A DNA stretch of 64,000 nt from Polyangia bacterium (GTDB taxonomy: Bacteria > Myxococcota_A > Polyangia > Nannocystales > Nannocystaceae): the NCBI GenBank assembly GCA_030424595.1, contig JAUHWG010000004.1, positions 286,837-350,836 of the forward strand, read 5' to 3'. Within the stretch, counting starts at the first letter, position 1. Each line of letters opens with the position of its first letter. Both the position numbers and the translations under genes were made by a program. Positions 7,859-16,981 of the stretch are shown one piece after another. The notes beneath the pieces were generated by a model that saw only the letters and a program-made list of their open reading frames with translations, was not told the origin of the DNA and made no database searches.

Positions 7859-9514
7859 TCAGGCACCGCCTGAGCGTCGACGTCGGTGGAGGAACGGCAG
7901 GAGGAGGAGGAGCCCGAGGATGGGCGATGGGGACGTCTCCCTGGAGAGATCACAGGCGCAGCCCCCCTCCTCACCGCTGTCATCGCCAGCGGTCTCCCCT
8001 GCGCTGATCCCTGCGGTCGCGCTGCTCTCGCTGCCCATGCTGGTCGCCGAGGAGCCGTCGGAGCTGCTGTCGCTCGCCCCCGTGCCGCCGTCAGAGGAGC
8101 CGTCAGAGGAGCCGTCGGTCGTCGGGTCGCCGGTCGTCCCTCCGCTCGTGTCACCGCTGGTGCCGTCGGTGCCGCCAGTGCCGTCAGTGCCGTCGCCGGT
8201 GGTCTCATCGCCGGTGGTCGACTCGCCGCCGGTGGTCGTGCCCTCGCCCTCGGCGCAGCTCTTGAAGCCGGGCGCGACCGTCCAGCCGGGGTTGTCGGCG
8301 TCGCTGTGGTCGTAGGCGCCGACGTCGACGCTGTCGGGATCCCGCGGCAGACAGTTGAAGTCATCGTCGGCGTAGTCGGCCGCGCCGGCGTCGAGGAGCG
8401 GCGAGTCGCCCTTCGGGTAGACCTCCTTGCCGGCAGCGTTGAGGAAGGCGGCGTCGAGGCTGACGCCGTCGAAGGTGCCCATCGGCGCGCCCTCGACCCC
8501 GCCGACCACCGCGTTGCCGGCGATCATCGCCGAGCCGGCCCCGCTCGGGAGCTTGATCGCCGTGCCCCCAGCGCAGTAGAGGGCGTTGTCGGCGAGGACG
8601 ATCGCGCTGCCGCCGGGCCACTCGTTGCCGCGGAGGCAGACGCCGGTCGAGTTGAGCACGGTGTTGTGGGCGATCGTCAGGTTCTCGACGATCTCTCCCT
8701 GGCTCGGCTTGGCGTGGATGCCGTTGGCGCCGACGTCGAAGATCAGGTTGTTGCGGACGATCGCGTCGCCGACCGTCTGGATCCCGTTGTCGACGACGTT
8801 CCACACCGCGTTGCCCTCGACGACGTTCGGCGCCTTGTTGTCGACGGTGCCGTAGATCGTGATCCCCGGGTACTTCACGTCGTGGATGACGTTGTGGCGG
8901 ACGACGTTGTTGTAGGAGCCGGTCTTGACCTCGATCCCGTCGCCTTGGCTGCCGGAGAGGGTGTCGTGGCACCAATTGAACTCGATCACTGAGTCCCACA
9001 TCTGACAGGCGTTGTCGTTGCAGCCGAGGTACATGCACTCGCCGGGGCCGCCGCTCTTGCCGGTGTCGTGGATGTGCGTGCGTCGGATCGCCATCGCCTC
9101 GTAGGTGTTGTCGGGGCGGTTGCAGGAGATGCCGACGTCGTCGACGTTCATGATCTCGACGTCTTCGATGGTCCCGTGGTCGGAGTCGCCGAGGCGGATC
9201 CCGTGCGATCCGCCGACGATGCGAAAGCCGGAGAGGGTGTAGTAGGACCCCTTGACGTTGAGGGTGTTCTGGGACGAGATGCCCTCGATGACCACGTCCT
9301 CGCCGTCGCCGCCGCGGACGATGATCGGCTGATCTGCGGTCCCGTTGAAGGTGAGGTCGACGAAGCCGGGGACCTTGTAGGTGCCGGCGTGCATGATCAC
9401 CTCGTCGCCCGCCTGGACGGTCTGCAGGGTCCCCCAGAGGTCATCACCAGGGTTGATGTCGATCGTCGCTGCGGCGATCTGGGTGAGCACGATCAGAGAA
9501 GTCGCGGTGAGCAT
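7859..9514 (-). CDS. Secreted right-handed parallel beta-helix protein with MYXO-CTERM anchor
   Basis: A 551-residue exported protein. A signal peptide (MLTATSLIVLTQIAAATIDI) is followed by a parallel beta-helix of polysaccharide-lyase/NosD type: AGDEVIMHAGTYKVPGF, repeated NNVVRHNVIHDVKYPGITI, IVRNNLIFDVGANGI and ENLTIAHNTVLNSTGVCL rungs. It then has a long Gly/Thr/Ser/Asp linker and a C-terminus GGCACDL, hydrophobic helix, HRRRR. The Cys-helix-Arg tail is the myxosortase-type (MYXO-CTERM) surface-sorting signal. Carbohydrate binding or lysis at the cell surface is likely; the catalytic residues are not evident. ATG 9514 is chosen over TTG 9532. Confidence 0.85.
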   Translation of the reverse strand: MLTATSLIVLTQIAAATIDINPGDDLWGTLQTVQAGDEVIMHAGTYKVPGFVDLTFNGTADQPIIVRGGDGEDVVIEGISSQNTLNVKGSYYTLSGFRIVGGSHGIRLGDSDHGTIEDVEIMNVDDVGISCNRPDNTYEAMAIRRTHIHDTGKSGGPGECMYLGCNDNACQMWDSVIEFNWCHDTLSGSQGDGIEVKTGSYNNVVRHNVIHDVKYPGITIYGTVDNKAPNVVEGNAVWNVVDNGIQTVGDAIVRNNLIFDVGANGIHAKPSQGEIVENLTIAHNTVLNSTGVCLRGNEWPGGSAIVLADNALYCAGGTAIKLPSGAGSAMIAGNAVVGGVEGAPMGTFDGVSLDAAFLNAAGKEVYPKGDSPLLDAGAADYADDDFNCLPRDPDSVDVGAYDHSDADNPGWTVAPGFKSCAEGEGTTTGGESTTGDETTGDGTDGTGGTDGTSGDTSGGTTGDPTTDGSSDGSSDGGTGASDSSSDGSSATSMGSESSATAGISAGETAGDDSGEEGGCACDLSRETSPSPILGLLLLLPFLHRRRRSGGA

Positions 9515-9703
9515 AGGCCGGGACCATAGCAAGGCTGGGGCCGCGGGCTCGGGGGGGAGAGGCGACGCCGGCCGCCTGGCTCGGGGGCCAGGGACAGCGA
9601 GCTGGCCTCGGAAGAATTCGCGCGAGGTCGCGCGGGACTAGACGAATCGCCGCGGCCTCCTACACGGAGGGCGGAGGCGAGAACGCGGGCGCGAGAACGC
9701 GGG

Positions 9704-9730
9704 CGCCGACGCCCTCGGGTGGCGTCGGCG
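9704..9730 (-). terminator. Hairpin terminator after the Cys-motif protein gene
   Basis: A perfect 10-bp stem (CGCCGACGCC / GGCGTCGGCG) with a 7-base loop, 20 bases beyond the stop codon of the minus-strand gene ending at 9750. Two direct copies of GCGAGAACGCGGG lie beside it at 9678-9703. The remainder of 9515-9703 holds nothing recognisable. Confidence 0.6.
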
Positions 9731-9749
9731 TCTGGAGAGCGCGGGCAGC

Positions 9750-10505
9750 TCAGCGCTGCGGCGGCTTGGGGTCAGGAGCTGCGGGGATGTCACAAGGGAC
9801 ATCTTCATCGAGCGGATCCACGCGCCTTTGGATCTTGCCCATCTTGACCGGATGTCGCTCGACGATCGGATCGGGAGCGTCGATGTCTCCCATCAGCTCC
9901 GGGAAGGGCTCAGCGATCGGGGGCGTCGGCGGTGGATCGAGCTCCGTCGGCTCGAGCTTGCCCTGGAGCTCGACGGTGGGAGGCGGCGGCGGAGGAGGCG
10001 GGGGCACGACCTGCACGCCCGGCATCTCGATCGGCGGCAGAGGAGCGAGCGTCGGATCGACGCCGGGCGGCTCCTCGGCGAGCTCGCCCATCTCGTGGAC
10101 CTCATGCCCCTCGATAAGCTCGATGGCGCCGTCGAGGCAGCCGCTGGGGGAGTCGTCGTGGGTGTGCTGCGTGCAAGCCGCGAGGAGGCTCGCGGCCATC
10201 GCCGCGCGGGCGAGGGCCGCGGCTCGGCGAGGCTCCTGGGGCGGACGCGCGCGGAGCTGGACCAGCGCAGGCGTCGGGGTCGGCTGCGGACGGAAGCGGA
10301 CAGAGCCGTCGGGGTTGATCGCGTAGCGGACGCAGAGTCGACCGGTGCGGCTCTCCAGGAGGGCGTCGGCCTCGGGCTTGGTCATCTCCGAGAGGTTGTG
10401 GACGCTGCGCTCGCAGGCGTCGCAGTAGCGCCGCGGGCCGTCGCCCGTCATCGCGCTCCAGTCCTCTTCGCAGGGCTCACGGATCGTCAGGTCGTCGGCC
10501 TTCAT
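9750..10505 (-). CDS. Membrane protein with N-terminal Cys (metal-binding-like) motif and Pro-rich exterior
   Basis: A 251-residue protein. The N-terminal ~75 residues carry EPCEEDWSAMTGDGPRRYCD, then ACERSVHNLSEMTKPEA and LCVRYAINPDGSVRF: four cysteines in a C...CxxC...C pattern that could bind a metal. This domain is seen, unannotated, in many myxobacterial proteins. A hydrophobic stretch (about 95-112, AALARAAMAASLLAACTQ) is probably a membrane helix. The C-terminal half has a run of nine prolines and ends PLDEDVPCDIPAAPDPKP. It starts 35 bases after the pseudokinase gene on the same strand and is probably the last gene of that kinase operon. Function unknown. Confidence 0.8.
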   Translation of the reverse strand: MKADDLTIREPCEEDWSAMTGDGPRRYCDACERSVHNLSEMTKPEADALLESRTGRLCVRYAINPDGSVRFRPQPTPTPALVQLRARPPQEPRRAAALARAAMAASLLAACTQHTHDDSPSGCLDGAIELIEGHEVHEMGELAEEPPGVDPTLAPLPPIEMPGVQVVPPPPPPPPPTVELQGKLEPTELDPPPTPPIAEPFPELMGDIDAPDPIVERHPVKMGKIQRRVDPLDEDVPCDIPAAPDPKPPQR

Positions 10506-10540
10506 CGGGTCTCCTTCGACGCATCGGCGCCGAGAACGTT

Positions 10541-12499
10541 CTACGTAGCCCCAGAATCGCCGCTCTCGCCCGCTCCGAGGGCTCGTAGCGCGAGGGCGAC
10601 CTGGCGCTCGTGGGCCGCCTCCGGGTCATGGACGGCGAGCCCTAGGTCGGCGGTCCGGCGCAGGAGGTCGCCGGCGCTGAGGAGGCGGTGGAGGGCGCGA
10701 GCGCGCTGGTCCTCGAGGGCGCGGAGCCTGTCGAGGCCGGCGAGGATCGGCGCTCGTCCGCTCTCCGCCTCGCCGCGGGCTTCGCTCGTCCCGAGCGAGC
10801 GGACCATCGCCCCCTCGTCGAGATCCGCGAGCTCGCGGTCGATCTCGATCAGGGCGCGGGTCTGGGTCTCGATCAGATCGACCAGGGGGACGACAGGCTC
10901 CGTGATCCGATCGAGCTCCGCTCGCTCGCCGACGACGGAGGCCCGGTGATCGACGAGGCGCTGGATCAGGAGCGCCAGCTCGGCGACCTGCTCACGGACG
11001 TCGGCGCTGGGCTTCGCCTGGAGCAGGCCCGCGAGGCGGGTGACGAGCGGATCGGAGGCGGGCAGGGCGACCGGCGCGGGGCGGAGGCGGAGGAGCGGAG
11101 CCGGCGGGGTCTTCTTCTTGCGCGTCGAGAGGGCGGTGACCAGGAGGGCGATGAGCCCGAGGCTGGCGATGATGGCCCCGGCGATCGGCTCGACGAAGAA
11201 GAGGAAGGTCGCCGCGATCACGCTGACGAGGGCGATCACGCTGAGGGCGATCCTGCGCTGGCGGCGGCCGACGGTCATCGGCTTGCGGATCACGCGAGCG
11301 ACGAGCTTCTCGTCCTTGAGGCGAGCCCTGAGCTCTTCGGCGGTCTCTTTGGAGAGATCGTCGAAGAGGCGCAGCGGCAGGCGATGGCGCCGCGCGAGCT
11401 CGGCCTTGGAGTACATCCGGGCGTCGCCGATCACCAGGTTCATCGCCGGCAGCTCGCCGACCGAGAGGGCCCCCAGGACCCGCCGCAGCCGCTTGCCGAA
11501 GTCGGCGTCCTCGCTCGCGCGGGTGAGCTCCAGGGCCCAGCGCTCATTCTCGTCATCGACGTCGGTGTGCTCGAAGAGCACCGCCTCCGAGCCGCAGCTC
11601 AGGCAGAGCCGTTGGCCGAGGCGGAGCGACTCGCCGCAGGCTTGGCAGGTCGCCCGCTCCATCGACGCGGCCGCCGGGGCCTCGCCGCGGAGCACGGCCG
11701 CGACCTCGCGGGCGGTCGCAGGGCGGGCTTCGGGGTCGATCTTGAGGCAGCGGCCGACGATCTCGTCGAGGGCCGCGGGCACCTCGCGGCGGAGGCTCGA
11801 AGGGGGCGCTGCGGTCTGGTCGTCGCGCAGCAGCGCCGGCCCGTCGCCGAAGGGCAGGACCCCGGTGAGCGCCCGGTAGAGGATGACGCCGAGGCCGAAG
11901 AGATCGGAGCGGGGGTCGACGAGCGTGCGGGTGAGCTGCTCGGGCGAGGCGTAGGGGGAGCTCTCGACGAGGAGCGAGGCGGCGGTCCGCGTCGACAGAA
12001 TATCGACCCGAGTGAGGCCGACGTCGGTCAGCCATAGCTCGCCGTCGTCGCCGATGACGAAGCCGCGGGGCGCGAGATCCCTCAGGATGACGCCGCGGTC
12101 GTGGAGCTCGGCGAGGCGGTCCGCCAGCGTCGCCCCGAGCCCCGCGACCTCGTCGATGGGCGCCGGGGCCCGGGAGCGGAGCCAGGCGGCGAGGGTCGTG
12201 CCCGGGGGATCCAGGCGCAGGCGCCACGGCGGCGGCGAGTGGGGGTCGCGCGGGTCGGGCAGGGGACCGCGCTCGACGAGCGGGGCGATGCCGCAATCGC
12301 TGACGTCGGCGAGGCGATCGAGGTCACGGACGTAGCGGCGGCGGATCGCCGGATCGTCGGCGAGCTCCGGGAGGAGACGGCCGAGGAGCGCGCTCCGCCC
12401 GTCGGCGAGGCGGACCCGCCAGCGCTGCTCCGAGCCGCGGCGCTCGGGCCCGTCGATGATCGTCATCGCGGTCTGGGTCGCGACCGGTACTTCGCTCAT
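10541..12499 (-). CDS. Predicted Ser/Thr pseudokinase with zinc ribbon, two membrane helices and coiled coil
   Basis: 652 residues. A kinase-like domain (about 20-270) keeps the C-lobe (SSPYASPEQLTRTLVDPRSD, DLFGLGVILYRALTGVLPF) but has no glycine loop, and the beta-3 Lys position reads ALLGRLLPE (Lys to Gly). The catalytic loop is GVILRDLAPRGFVI: the HRD His, the Lys and the Asn are lost, while its Asp stays. DFG is DVG. Catalysis is therefore unlikely. After it come a CQAC...CLSC zinc ribbon, a domain also present in the partner kinase, two adjacent helices (VIALVSVIAATFLFFVEP, AGAIIASLGLIALLVTAL) and a helical tail. Its ATG overlaps the upstream kinase stop (ATGA), so translational coupling is expected. 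Confidence 0.88.
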   Translation of the reverse strand: MSEVPVATQTAMTIIDGPERRGSEQRWRVRLADGRSALLGRLLPELADDPAIRRRYVRDLDRLADVSDCGIAPLVERGPLPDPRDPHSPPPWRLRLDPPGTTLAAWLRSRAPAPIDEVAGLGATLADRLAELHDRGVILRDLAPRGFVIGDDGELWLTDVGLTRVDILSTRTAASLLVESSPYASPEQLTRTLVDPRSDLFGLGVILYRALTGVLPFGDGPALLRDDQTAAPPSSLRREVPAALDEIVGRCLKIDPEARPATAREVAAVLRGEAPAAASMERATCQACGESLRLGQRLCLSCGSEAVLFEHTDVDDENERWALELTRASEDADFGKRLRRVLGALSVGELPAMNLVIGDARMYSKAELARRHRLPLRLFDDLSKETAEELRARLKDEKLVARVIRKPMTVGRRQRRIALSVIALVSVIAATFLFFVEPIAGAIIASLGLIALLVTALSTRKKKTPPAPLLRLRPAPVALPASDPLVTRLAGLLQAKPSADVREQVAELALLIQRLVDHRASVVGERAELDRITEPVVPLVDLIETQTRALIEIDRELADLDEGAMVRSLGTSEARGEAESGRAPILAGLDRLRALEDQRARALHRLLSAGDLLRRTADLGLAVHDPEAAHERQVALALRALGAGESGDSGAT

Positions 12500-14325
12500 T
12501 CAGCCTCCAATTTCGCGATCTCTTCGAGGGCCTCGATCCGCGCCTGAAGCTCGCCCAGGCGCCCCTCGGCCGCGCCCGCCTCCCGCTGATGGAGGGCCGC
12601 GGTCGCCCTGGCCTGAAGCGCGTCCAGGCTCGCGGTCAGCTCGAGCAGGCGCGCCGACCAGACGTCCCGCTCGTGGAGGCTCTCGCGGATCGCGTCCGTG
12701 GCCGCGCGGATGTCGATCTGCTCGAGCTCGCGGTCGAGGGTGTCCAGGCGGCCCGCGGCGACGGTCGCCGCGTTGATCGCCTGGGCGAGCTCCTCGGGGG
12801 CGGCCGCCTGGTGGCGCCCCTCGGAGAGGGCGAGCGCGCGGTGGACGACCGCTCGCAGGGCCATCCGGTGGCGGCGGGCGCCCAGCGATGGCACGACCGC
12901 CTCGACCTTGAGCAGCGAGGCCGTGATCGCCTTCGAGGTGGTCTTGGGCTGGCGGCGCAGGGCCTTGGTCGCCGGCTTGACCGAGCTCCAGACCGTCCCG
13001 CCCGCGGCGAAGATAGCGACGACAGGCAGGAGCCAGAAGGCCCTGGTGCCCCAGTAGAGACCGCTGGCGGCGATGATCGCCGCGATCCGCTTCGACAGGG
13101 TGGTGGCCTTGCTGCGCATCTTGTCGACGCGCAGGGCGTTCCCCCGGTGCGAGACGGCCTCGATGCCGATCTTCTCGAGCCCGCGGATGACCGCCTCCGC
13201 CCCGATCGCGTCGACGTTCTTGCACAGGGTGAAGGGCAGGCGCGGGATCTTCTTGGCCAGCGGCGCCGGGTCGAGGTGGAGCCCGGGGTTGCCGGCGATC
13301 CAGGCGAGGAGTCGATCGCGGAGGACGCTGTCGAATTTGTCGCTGACCTCACCGGGGCCTATGACGATGACCTTGACGTCGCCGCGGTCGAGCGAGGCCA
13401 TCGTCTGCCCGCAGGCGAGGCAGAGGCTGAGCGCGGGCAGGAGGAGCTGGCCGCAGGCGGTGCAGCGGGCCTCTTCGCCGTCGCTCACCGCGACGAGGGC
13501 CCGGGTCTCGTCGCCGCCGCTGATCTGGTCGAGGCGCTCGATGACCGCCTCCGCCGCCTGCGGCCGCTCGCCGGGGGATTTCGCCAGGAGCCGCTCGATC
13601 AGCCGGCGCAGGCCCGGGCTCAGCTCCTCGGGGAGCGCGGGGATCGGCGCCTTGCGGTGCTGATGCAGGAGCCCGAGCGGGGTCGCGGCGTCGTAGGGCG
13701 GCCGCCCCGTCGCCATCTCAAAGAGGATGCAGCCGAGGGCGTAGAGATCGCTGCGGAGATCGACGGCGAGCGGGTCGATCGACTCCGGGGCCATGTAGTC
13801 CGGGGTCCCGACGACCGTCATCGCCTGGTGATCGACCCCGGCCAGCGAGCTCGCGCGGGCCATCCCGAAGTCGGCGATCTTGGCGATCGGCGCGGGCTCG
13901 TTGTCCTTGAGGAGGACGTTGCCGGGCTTGAGATCGCGGTGGATGACCCCGGCTCCGTGGGCATGGGCGAGGCCGCTGGCGATGCCGCGGCCGATGGCGA
14001 TGATCTGCGACTCGCCGAGGGGCGCGTCGCGGGCGATCTGTGTGGCCAGGGTCGGCCCGTCGATCCGCTCCATGACCAGCATCGGTCGTCCCCCGACCTG
14101 GACGGTCTCGACGACGGCGACGAGGTTAGGGTGGGAGAGGCTGCGGAGCAGCGCGGCCTCTTGGAGGAAGCGCTCGACGGTCGACGGGTCCTGACTCTGC
14201 GAGTCGTGGAGGAGCTTGCCGGCGTAGCGCTCCCCTTCAGGACCTGTGACGGCGAGGACGGTCGCCAGGGCGCCCTTGCCGAGGACGTCGCCCAGCAGGT
14301 ATCGCTGATCGTCGCTGCGCGTCAT
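12496..14325 (-). CDS. Membrane-anchored eukaryote-like Ser/Thr protein kinase
   Basis: 609 residues. The kinase domain (about 8-270) has all the active-site elements: LGKGALATVLAV glycine loop, RYAGKLL beta-3 Lys, HRDLKPGNVLL catalytic loop, ADFGMA and GTPDYMAPES. It is followed by a CTACGQLLLPALSLCLACG zinc ribbon, a domain around PLAKKIPRLPFTLCKNVDAI that looks like the L7/L12-type fold seen in other bacterial regulators (inference), a hydrophobic segment (AFWLLPVVAIFAAGGTVW) and a C-terminal coiled coil. It should phosphorylate Ser/Thr of cytosolic targets, the neighbouring pseudokinase being an obvious candidate. It shares a 4-base ATGA overlap with the pseudokinase gene, and its architecture is the same. 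Confidence 0.93.
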   Translation of the reverse strand: MTRSDDQRYLLGDVLGKGALATVLAVTGPEGERYAGKLLHDSQSQDPSTVERFLQEAALLRSLSHPNLVAVVETVQVGGRPMLVMERIDGPTLATQIARDAPLGESQIIAIGRGIASGLAHAHGAGVIHRDLKPGNVLLKDNEPAPIAKIADFGMARASSLAGVDHQAMTVVGTPDYMAPESIDPLAVDLRSDLYALGCILFEMATGRPPYDAATPLGLLHQHRKAPIPALPEELSPGLRRLIERLLAKSPGERPQAAEAVIERLDQISGGDETRALVAVSDGEEARCTACGQLLLPALSLCLACGQTMASLDRGDVKVIVIGPGEVSDKFDSVLRDRLLAWIAGNPGLHLDPAPLAKKIPRLPFTLCKNVDAIGAEAVIRGLEKIGIEAVSHRGNALRVDKMRSKATTLSKRIAAIIAASGLYWGTRAFWLLPVVAIFAAGGTVWSSVKPATKALRRQPKTTSKAITASLLKVEAVVPSLGARRHRMALRAVVHRALALSEGRHQAAAPEELAQAINAATVAAGRLDTLDRELEQIDIRAATDAIRESLHERDVWSARLLELTASLDALQARATAALHQREAGAAEGRLGELQARIEALEEIAKLEAE

Positions 14326-14340
14326 GGGCCCGGCGTGAGT

Positions 14341-14472
14341 CTAGCAGCCCGTGGCGAAAGTCCCGCGCGCTCTCCAGCCCTCATCGTCGGTCCTCTCGGC
14401 TCCGCCAAAGCCAGCAGCGCAGCCCGGTGTAGCGGCGTCGTGCCGTAACCGAGAGCTTCGCCACGGGCTGCT
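14341..14472. mobile_element. MITE-like dispersed element, copy with shortened right end
   Basis: Begins CTAGCAGCCCGTGGCGAAAG and ends with the inverted counterpart CTTCGCCACGGGCTGCT. The interior (TCTCGGC...CCGCC...AGCCCGGT...AGCGGCGT) matches the copy at 58114-58277 base for base over long stretches. About 11 bases are missing from the right inverted repeat. It has no coding capacity. It lies just upstream of the kinase start codon, so it could carry part of that operon's promoter or 5' leader. Confidence 0.75.
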
Positions 14473-14527
14473 CGCGGCTTCGCCTCCGAGCTGCGCGGGA
14501 GATGCGTGATACCGGTCAGGCAGGGGC

Positions 14528-15148
14528 TCAGTGCCCTGGGGCGCTCACACCCATCCGCGCCAGCTCGGCGTTGAGCTCGGCGCGGAGCTTCGCCTCGTTC
14601 ATGCCGAGGCGGGCGGCGGCGTCGGGGAGGGAGTAGGAGAGGTTGCCGATCTTGACCTTCGGGTCGGGCCCGAGCTGGACCACGCCGTCCTTGATGACGG
14701 TGTCGCCCTCGACGCCGATGTAGACGTCGCGCTCCTTCAGGCTCGGGAAGGCGGACGTCGCCTGATCGAGGAAGGAGCGGTCGTTGGCGGAGAGCTCGCC
14801 CTCGCGGACGTCACCGAGGTTGGCGACCAGCCCGGCCTCGACCCGGCCATCTTTCTTGTAGGTCGCCCGTGAGCCCTTGATCGCCCTGCGCAGCGCCGGC
14901 TTGATCTTCGTCGTCCGGGTGTGGAAATTGCGCATCTGCTGGGTCTCACCGTCCTCTGTCGGGACCCAGCCAGGATCGACCGTTGCAGCCGCAGCACCGC
15001 CCCCTACGCCCCCTACGCCGGATATCTCGGCGTCGCTATTCTCCGTGTACCACTCGGGGAGCGCGGTGGCCTCGTGCCAGAGATAGGCGGCGACGCCCAC
15101 GGCCAACAGGATGAGCGCGGCGACGGCGATGAGGATCTTGCGGAGCAC
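14528..15148 (-). CDS. Single-pass membrane protein, unknown function
   Basis: 206 residues from a GTG at 15148: an N-terminal membrane anchor (VLRKILIAVAALILLAVGVA), a Gly/Ala-rich stretch, then a soluble domain with SRATYKKDGRVEAGLVANLG, FLDQATSAFPSLKERDVYIG and VKIGNLSYSLPDAAARLGM. No family is recognised. The frame is open to 15427 but the upstream part lacks coding character, and the anchor directly follows the GTG. It precedes the kinase operon on the same strand with 200 bases and a MITE-like copy between, so it is probably a separate transcript. Confidence 0.72.
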   Translation of the reverse strand: MLRKILIAVAALILLAVGVAAYLWHEATALPEWYTENSDAEISGVGGVGGGAAAATVDPGWVPTEDGETQQMRNFHTRTTKIKPALRRAIKGSRATYKKDGRVEAGLVANLGDVREGELSANDRSFLDQATSAFPSLKERDVYIGVEGDTVIKDGVVQLGPDPKVKIGNLSYSLPDAAARLGMNEAKLRAELNAELARMGVSAPGH

Positions 15149-15520
15149 CGCCCAAGGATAGCCCCGATCACCTCGACCGCGTTCGAGGGTCGGCGCTTGA
15201 GGGCACGTGATCTCGGTCGCAGCGCTATGGGCCGCTAGACGTCGCGTGAGGCTGTCCCAGGGGGGTCTCGGTCCGATCTGGGGGCTGCACACCGCTTCGA
15301 TCACAGCGGGGCCGTGGGCTATAACGCGAGACGTGCGCGGTCCCGGCGGGTTTCGCCTTGACGGGCGCCGCGTCATCCGCAAAGAATCCCGTTCGGCGGG
15401 CCAAAGGCCGAGATCGCCGCTCCACACCGATCACGGAAGGTGCCCGCCCTGTCCACCTCAAGCCAGAACCAGCCGCTCTACGGGCGGATAGCCCTGGGGA
15501 CAGGTGGTTGCAGGTGGGGC
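15149..15520. other. Divergent intergenic region
   Basis: No gene is supported. It separates the minus-strand membrane protein from the plus-strand barrel protein and must contain both promoters. A less GC-rich patch (GTGGGCTATAACGCGAGACG, around 15313-15332) has a TATAAC-like element suitable as a -10 box for the plus-strand gene, although the leader would be about 190 bases. Confidence 0.35.
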
Positions 15521-16981
15521 ATGAGGACGCTCGGAGCGCTCGCCCTCGTGGGCCTCTCGCTGCCGGTGGAGGTCCTCGCCGCGCCCGCGGGTCGCGGCGG
15601 CGCGCCAGTGCAGCCGGCGTCGCGCGGCTACAGCGGTCCTGGCGAGGCCGGCGAAGCGCCGCCCGAAGTCCCCGAGTGGTGGTCCAAGAAGTTCGAGCGC
15701 AAGAAGGTCGCGCCGCCGGTGGTCCCCGAGGAGCCCGGCGACGGCCTGCCGCTGGAGCGGATGGACTACGGCGGTATTCCGCTCATCAGCTTCGACTCAG
15801 ACCTCGGCTTCGGCTTCGGGGCGATCGCGAGCATCGCCAAGTTCGATCGCAACTACAACCCGTACCGTTGGCGCCTCGAGATCCTCCTCTCGGCGACGGT
15901 GAAGCGGCGCGGTGATGGGGTCGAGGTCCCCTTCCACGACGACTACCTCAACTGGGACCTGCCGGGGCTGCTCGACGGGCTCCTCCGCCTCTCGGTCGTC
16001 GGCCGTTTCCGTCGCCAGAGCAACAGCGGCTACTACGGGCTCGGCAACAACGCCGAGCGCAAGGAGCTGGTCATCGTCGCGAACCCGGAGGAGGAGCTCG
16101 GCTACAGCGAGGTCGGCCGCTACTACGAGTACGACCGCTACCTCCCGAGCATCGACATCAACGGTCGCTTCAAGCTCTGGGATCGCTCGACGTCGGAGCA
16201 CAAGCGGCGCCTGGAGCTGCTCGTCGGCAGCGCCTACTACTACAATTTCCTCAACATCTACGAGAACTCCAAGCTCGAAGAGGACATCGCGATCGCCCAG
16301 GAGGACAGCGAGGACGGGCGGAAGATGGCCAAGCTCCTCCAGGGGACGACGAACCATTCGATGTTCCTCCTCAACCTCGGGCTCATCGTCGACACCCGCG
16401 ACCACGAGTTTGTCCCGACCCGGGGGACCTTCACCGAGCTGTCGATGCGCTTCTCGCCGGGGGTCCAGGACAACCTGCTCTACGCCGGCTTCACGGCGAG
16501 CACCGCGTGGTTCTTCTCGCTCTACAAGGACTACCTGGTGATCGCGCCGCGGGTCCTGCTCGACAACGTCGTCGGCAACGCGCCGTTCTACAACTACTCG
16601 CAGTTCGGCTCGCTCTTCCCGCGGACCGGCCCTGGCGGATCGTTCTCGGTGCGCGGCGTCCGGCGCCAGCGCTACCACGGCAAGATCAAGGCGATCGGCA
16701 ACATCGAGCTGCGGTCGATGTTCTGGCACTTCAACATCAAGAAGCAGAAGTTCCACGTCGGCGCCGTGCTCTTCGCCGACGCCAGCCACATCTGGGCCGA
16801 CTACAAGCGGATCTCGATCCGCGACCAGTACCTCGACGCCGCCGGGGCGAACTTCGCCGTGGGCCTGGGCGGCGGCGCTCGCCTGCAGTGGGGCGAGACC
16901 TTCATCATCCGCTTTGACCCGTCGTACTCGCCGACGAACGACAACTTCGCGCTCTACTTCGACTTCGGTCAGCTCTTCTGA
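15521..16981 (+). CDS. BamA/Omp85-type outer-membrane barrel (D15 domain) protein
   Basis: 486 residues with a signal peptide (MRTLGALALVGLSLPVEVLAA). A proline-rich spacer is followed from about residue 95 by a barrel: SDLGFGFGAIASIAKF, LRLSVVGRFRRQSNSGYYGL, GLIVDTRDHEFVPTRGTF, the typical TRGTFxE strand pair of the Omp85 barrel, GGSFSVRGVRRQRYHGK (the conserved VRG(F/Y) tip motif, here with Val) and a C-terminal aromatic end FGQLF. No POTRA repeat is visible, so this is a stand-alone Omp85-like barrel, possibly for secretion of a passenger or a lipid. The start ATG follows AGGTGGGG. Confidence 0.85.
   Translation: MRTLGALALVGLSLPVEVLAAPAGRGGAPVQPASRGYSGPGEAGEAPPEVPEWWSKKFERKKVAPPVVPEEPGDGLPLERMDYGGIPLISFDSDLGFGFGAIASIAKFDRNYNPYRWRLEILLSATVKRRGDGVEVPFHDDYLNWDLPGLLDGLLRLSVVGRFRRQSNSGYYGLGNNAERKELVIVANPEEELGYSEVGRYYEYDRYLPSIDINGRFKLWDRSTSEHKRRLELLVGSAYYYNFLNIYENSKLEEDIAIAQEDSEDGRKMAKLLQGTTNHSMFLLNLGLIVDTRDHEFVPTRGTFTELSMRFSPGVQDNLLYAGFTASTAWFFSLYKDYLVIAPRVLLDNVVGNAPFYNYSQFGSLFPRTGPGGSFSVRGVRRQRYHGKIKAIGNIELRSMFWHFNIKKQKFHVGAVLFADASHIWADYKRISIRDQYLDAAGANFAVGLGGGARLQWGETFIIRFDPSYSPTNDNFALYFDFGQLF

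Noticed and set aside
12589..14448. Long plus-strand open frame opposite the kinase gene
   Set aside because: Shadow of the kinase; the minus strand carries HRDLKP, DFG and APE motifs.
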